NCBI GenBank assembly: GCA_964036045.1
Contig: OZ038385.1
Location: 3,906,001 to 3,970,000, forward strand
From: Eutreptiella sp. 'Long Island Sound 2002'
Taxonomy: Eukaryota > Euglenozoa > Euglenophyceae > Eutreptiales > Eutreptiaceae
Reading direction: 5' to 3'
Length of the DNA: 64,000 nucleotides
Part shown: positions 62,001-64,000 of the stretch, piece by piece
How the letters are laid out: every line of letters starts with the position of its first letter
Numbering within the stretch: position 1 is the first letter of the stretch
Notes under the pieces: model-generated
Databases searched by the model: none
What the model saw: the letters and a program-made list of their open reading frames with translations, nothing else
What the model was told of the DNA's origin: nothing
Program-made: the position numbers and the translations under genes

Positions 62001-62515
62001 GTGTCCTGGGCCTCCCGGCTCCTGTTCACCGGTGTGCCCGCTCGGTGTGTTGTGTTGCGTGTGCGGTGTCCTGGGCCTCCCGGCTCCTGTTCACCGGTGT
62101 GCCCGCTGGGTGTGTTGTGTTGCGTGTGCCGTGTCCTGGGCCTCCCGGCTCCTGTTCACCGGTGTGCCCGCTCGGTGTGTTGTGTTGCGTGTGCGGTGTC
62201 CTTCGCCTCCTGGCTCCTGTTCACCGGTGTGCCCGCTCGGTGTGTTGTGTTTCGTGTGCGGTGTCCTGGGCCTCCCGGCTCCTGTTCACCGGTGCGCCTG
62301 CTCGGTGTGTTGTGTTGCGTGTGCGGTGTTCTGGGCCACCTGGCTCCTGTTCACCGGTGTGCCTGCTCGCTGTGTTGTGTTGCGTGTGCGGTGTCCTGGG
62401 CCACCTGGCTCCTGTTCACCGGTGTGCCCGCTAGGTGTGTTGTTTTGCGTGTGCGGTGTCCTGGGCCTCCCGGCTCCTGTTCACCGGTGTGCCCGCTCGA
62501 TGTGTTGTGTTGCTG
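59035..62515 (-). repeat. 65-bp minisatellite, about 53 units
   Basis: Regular 65-bp period (TCACCGGTGTGCCCGC phrase at 59101, 59166, 59231, 59296, 59361 and on). Units differ by few bases, and blocks of several units recur, for example runs with TGTTTTGCG or GGTGGGGTGTGTT variants. As 65 is not a multiple of three and the unit lacks stops, all three plus-strand frames stay open for long distances (one over 1200 codons). I do not call these genes: they run antisense to the LINE and follow only from the repeat. Confidence 0.93.
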
Positions 62516-62519
62516 TGCG

Positions 62520-62745
62520 GGGCGTCGCTGTGGGGCGCTCACTCGTCCATCCGGACGGCGGCTATCGTAGCCGGCAGGGGCTGGGTACCCTCTGGGCGCA
62601 CACACGTCCATCCGGACGGCGGCTGTTCGTAGCCGGCAGGGGCTGGGTACCCTCCGGGCGCGCACTCGTCCATCCGGACGGCGGCTGTTCGTAGCCGGCT
62701 GGGGCTGCTACCCTCCGGGCGCGCACTCGTCCATCCGGACGGCGG
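62520..62745. repeat. 61-62-bp tandem repeat, four units
   Basis: CGTCCATCCGGACGG recurs at 62544, 62605, 62667 and 62728. The CCATCCGGACGG core is partly palindromic. Abuts the 65-bp array. Confidence 0.8.
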
Positions 62746-64000
62746 CTGGCGTGGGTGTGCTTGCTCTTTGTGGCCGGGTCGGGCGGGCCGGCCTCCCGGG
62801 CGCGTTGTGGTGCGCTCTACCTTTTCCTTTGGCCGCTTTGTCTCTCTGCTTTGCTTGGCCCCCTCCGGGCTGGGGTTGCCCCCCTCTCTCTCGCTGCCCT
62901 TGCCGTTCCTCGTTGCCTTGGCGCTGTGCTTCGGTTGTTTTTCTCGGCCTCCCGCTGCCTGGCTCTTCGTGCGCTCGCGCCTCGTTTGTGTCTGCCGCTT
63001 GGCCGTTGGCCGCTCTTTGGTGGTTTCTCCCCCCCTCCCCCTCCCTTTTTGTGTCTCGCGGTTTTCGTCGCTCCTTCTTGGTGCCTTGGTGATGTTTTTT
63101 TTTTTTTTTTTTTTTCCTCCCCCTCTTCCCCTGTGCGCCCCCGTTGTCTCCGGCTTTCTCTGGTTTCCGGCCCCGGGTGCCCTGGGCCTCGGCGCTGTGC
63201 GTTGTTTGCTTTGTTGGCCTTCCGCCTCTCGGCTCTCCGTGCGCTTGTCCCCCTTTCGTGCTTTCCGCCTGGCTGGTGGTTGCTCCCCGGTGGTTGCTGC
63301 CCCCCCCCCCCCTTTTTGTCGCGCGGTTTTCGTCGCTGCCGCTCGGTGCTGTGTGCCGTGTGCTGTGTTGTGCTGTGCGTCCCCGGGTGCGGTGCTGAGC
63401 CGCGCTGCTGCGCGTTGTGTCCTCCGGTGTTGTGCTGTCCTGTGCTGTGTTGTGCTCGTTGGGTGCCGCTGCTTGTTGCGCCGTGCCCTCTGGCGCTGCC
63501 CGTTGCCCTGGGGCCCTGTGCTCTGCGGCGCTGCGTTTTGCGGTGTTCCCCCGTGCTGTGTGTGTTTTGTCGTGGCGCGGTGGTGCGTGCTGTTGTTCGC
63601 CGCTTTGCTTTGTGCTGTGTGTGTCCCGGGGTACTGTGCTGTGCGTTCCCTGTCCTTTCCGCTCTGTGCGGTGCTGTGCTTTGCTGTGCTGGTGCGCTCG
63701 CGTTGTGCTGTTGGTGTGGTGCGTGCTGTTGCTGGCGCCTGGTGCTGTGGTGTGCCGTGGTGCGGTGCTGGGTCTGGTGGCCCGTGGTTGTCTGCTGGTG
63801 GCGTGTTTCGGTGTCGGTGTCCCTGTCTGGCCGCGTGCTCTGTTTCCCTGTGGTTGGTGTGGTTTGCTGTGGTGCCCTGCTTTCCTGTGTCGTGTTCTGT
63901 GGTGCTGTGCTGTCGCGTGGTGCTGTGCTGTTGTGCTCTGCTGTCGTGTTGCGGTGCTGTTGGGGCTTGCTTTGCCCTCCTGTGGGCTGTCGTGCTGTGC
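62746..64000. other. A-poor G/T/C-rich low-complexity region
   Basis: Almost no A on the plus strand. Contains a T run at about 63094-63115, and from about 63340 a degenerate CTGTGCTGTG/TTGTGC pattern to the edge. No supported gene; ORFs here are composition effects. Confidence 0.6.

Larger units (their letters stand above)
58490..64000 (-). mobile_element. LINE copy 3, 3' end, inserted in Ty3-A copy 3 gag
   Basis: Opposite orientation to gag. From its 3' end: GGTA units (reverse of TACC tail), the conserved 3' block, and a 65-bp minisatellite of about 53 units. Beyond the array (62520-64000) the sequence does not match LINE copy 1, so it may be a diverged subfamily or another insertion. The matching target duplication is not in the window. 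Confidence 0.75.

Noticed and set aside
58753-62570. Plus-strand Cys/Val/Pro-rich ORFs of 600 to 1241 codons
   Set aside because: Produced by a 65-bp tandem repeat open in all frames, not by a gene.

Overview
This window looks like a heap of nested retrotransposons from a GC-rich eukaryotic nuclear genome. I see no cellular housekeeping gene, rRNA or intact tRNA. Protist or algal origin fits best, and a dinoflagellate is my guess from the style of the Ty3-like gag proteins and the GC-rich, C-skewed coding. That guess is from memory and is low confidence.

Four kinds of element are present. (1) Ty3-A is a Ty3/gypsy family with 711-bp LTRs, a primer site matching initiator-Met tRNA, and gag, protease, a Dam-methyltransferase-like domain, RT, RNase H, integrase and a chromodomain-like tail. 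There are three copies: 129-14658 (+, broken, 3' end not seen), 15416-26612 (-, complete with both LTRs and a CCCAG duplication) and 56158-58489 (+, 5' part only). (2) Ty3-B is a 16.9-kb chromodomain element at 29539-46411 (+) with two 2846-bp LTRs. (3) LTR-N is a 2.7-kb non-coding LTR element at 3541-6221 whose LTR ends resemble those of Ty3-B. (4) A large non-LTR element (LINE) has an apurinic-type endonuclease, RT, RNase H, zinc-finger and proline-rich regions, plus a 3' end made of a 65-bp minisatellite and a (TACC)n tail. Three partial copies are present: 2190-10387 (+), 14659-54774 (+) and 58490-64000 (-).

Nesting from left to right: Ty3-A copy 1 is split in gag by LINE copy 1, which is itself split by LTR-N. 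The pol gene of Ty3-A copy 1 carries a small 269-bp insertion and is then cut at 14658 by LINE copy 2. LINE copy 2 is split by Ty3-A copy 2 inside ORF1 and by Ty3-B inside the endonuclease. It breaks off at 54774 against an AT-rich segment (54775-56157) of unknown nature. Ty3-A copy 3 follows, and its gag is cut by LINE copy 3, which runs off the right edge.

The main novelty candidate is a methyltransferase-like domain (ELFAS...NPPF) between protease and RT in Ty3-A, with a degenerate counterpart at the same place in Ty3-B. Both families also place an in-frame UAG between gag and pol. All elements here carry stops or frameshifts, so none looks autonomous as sequenced, although Ty3-A copy 2 has no frameshift at all across gag-pol.
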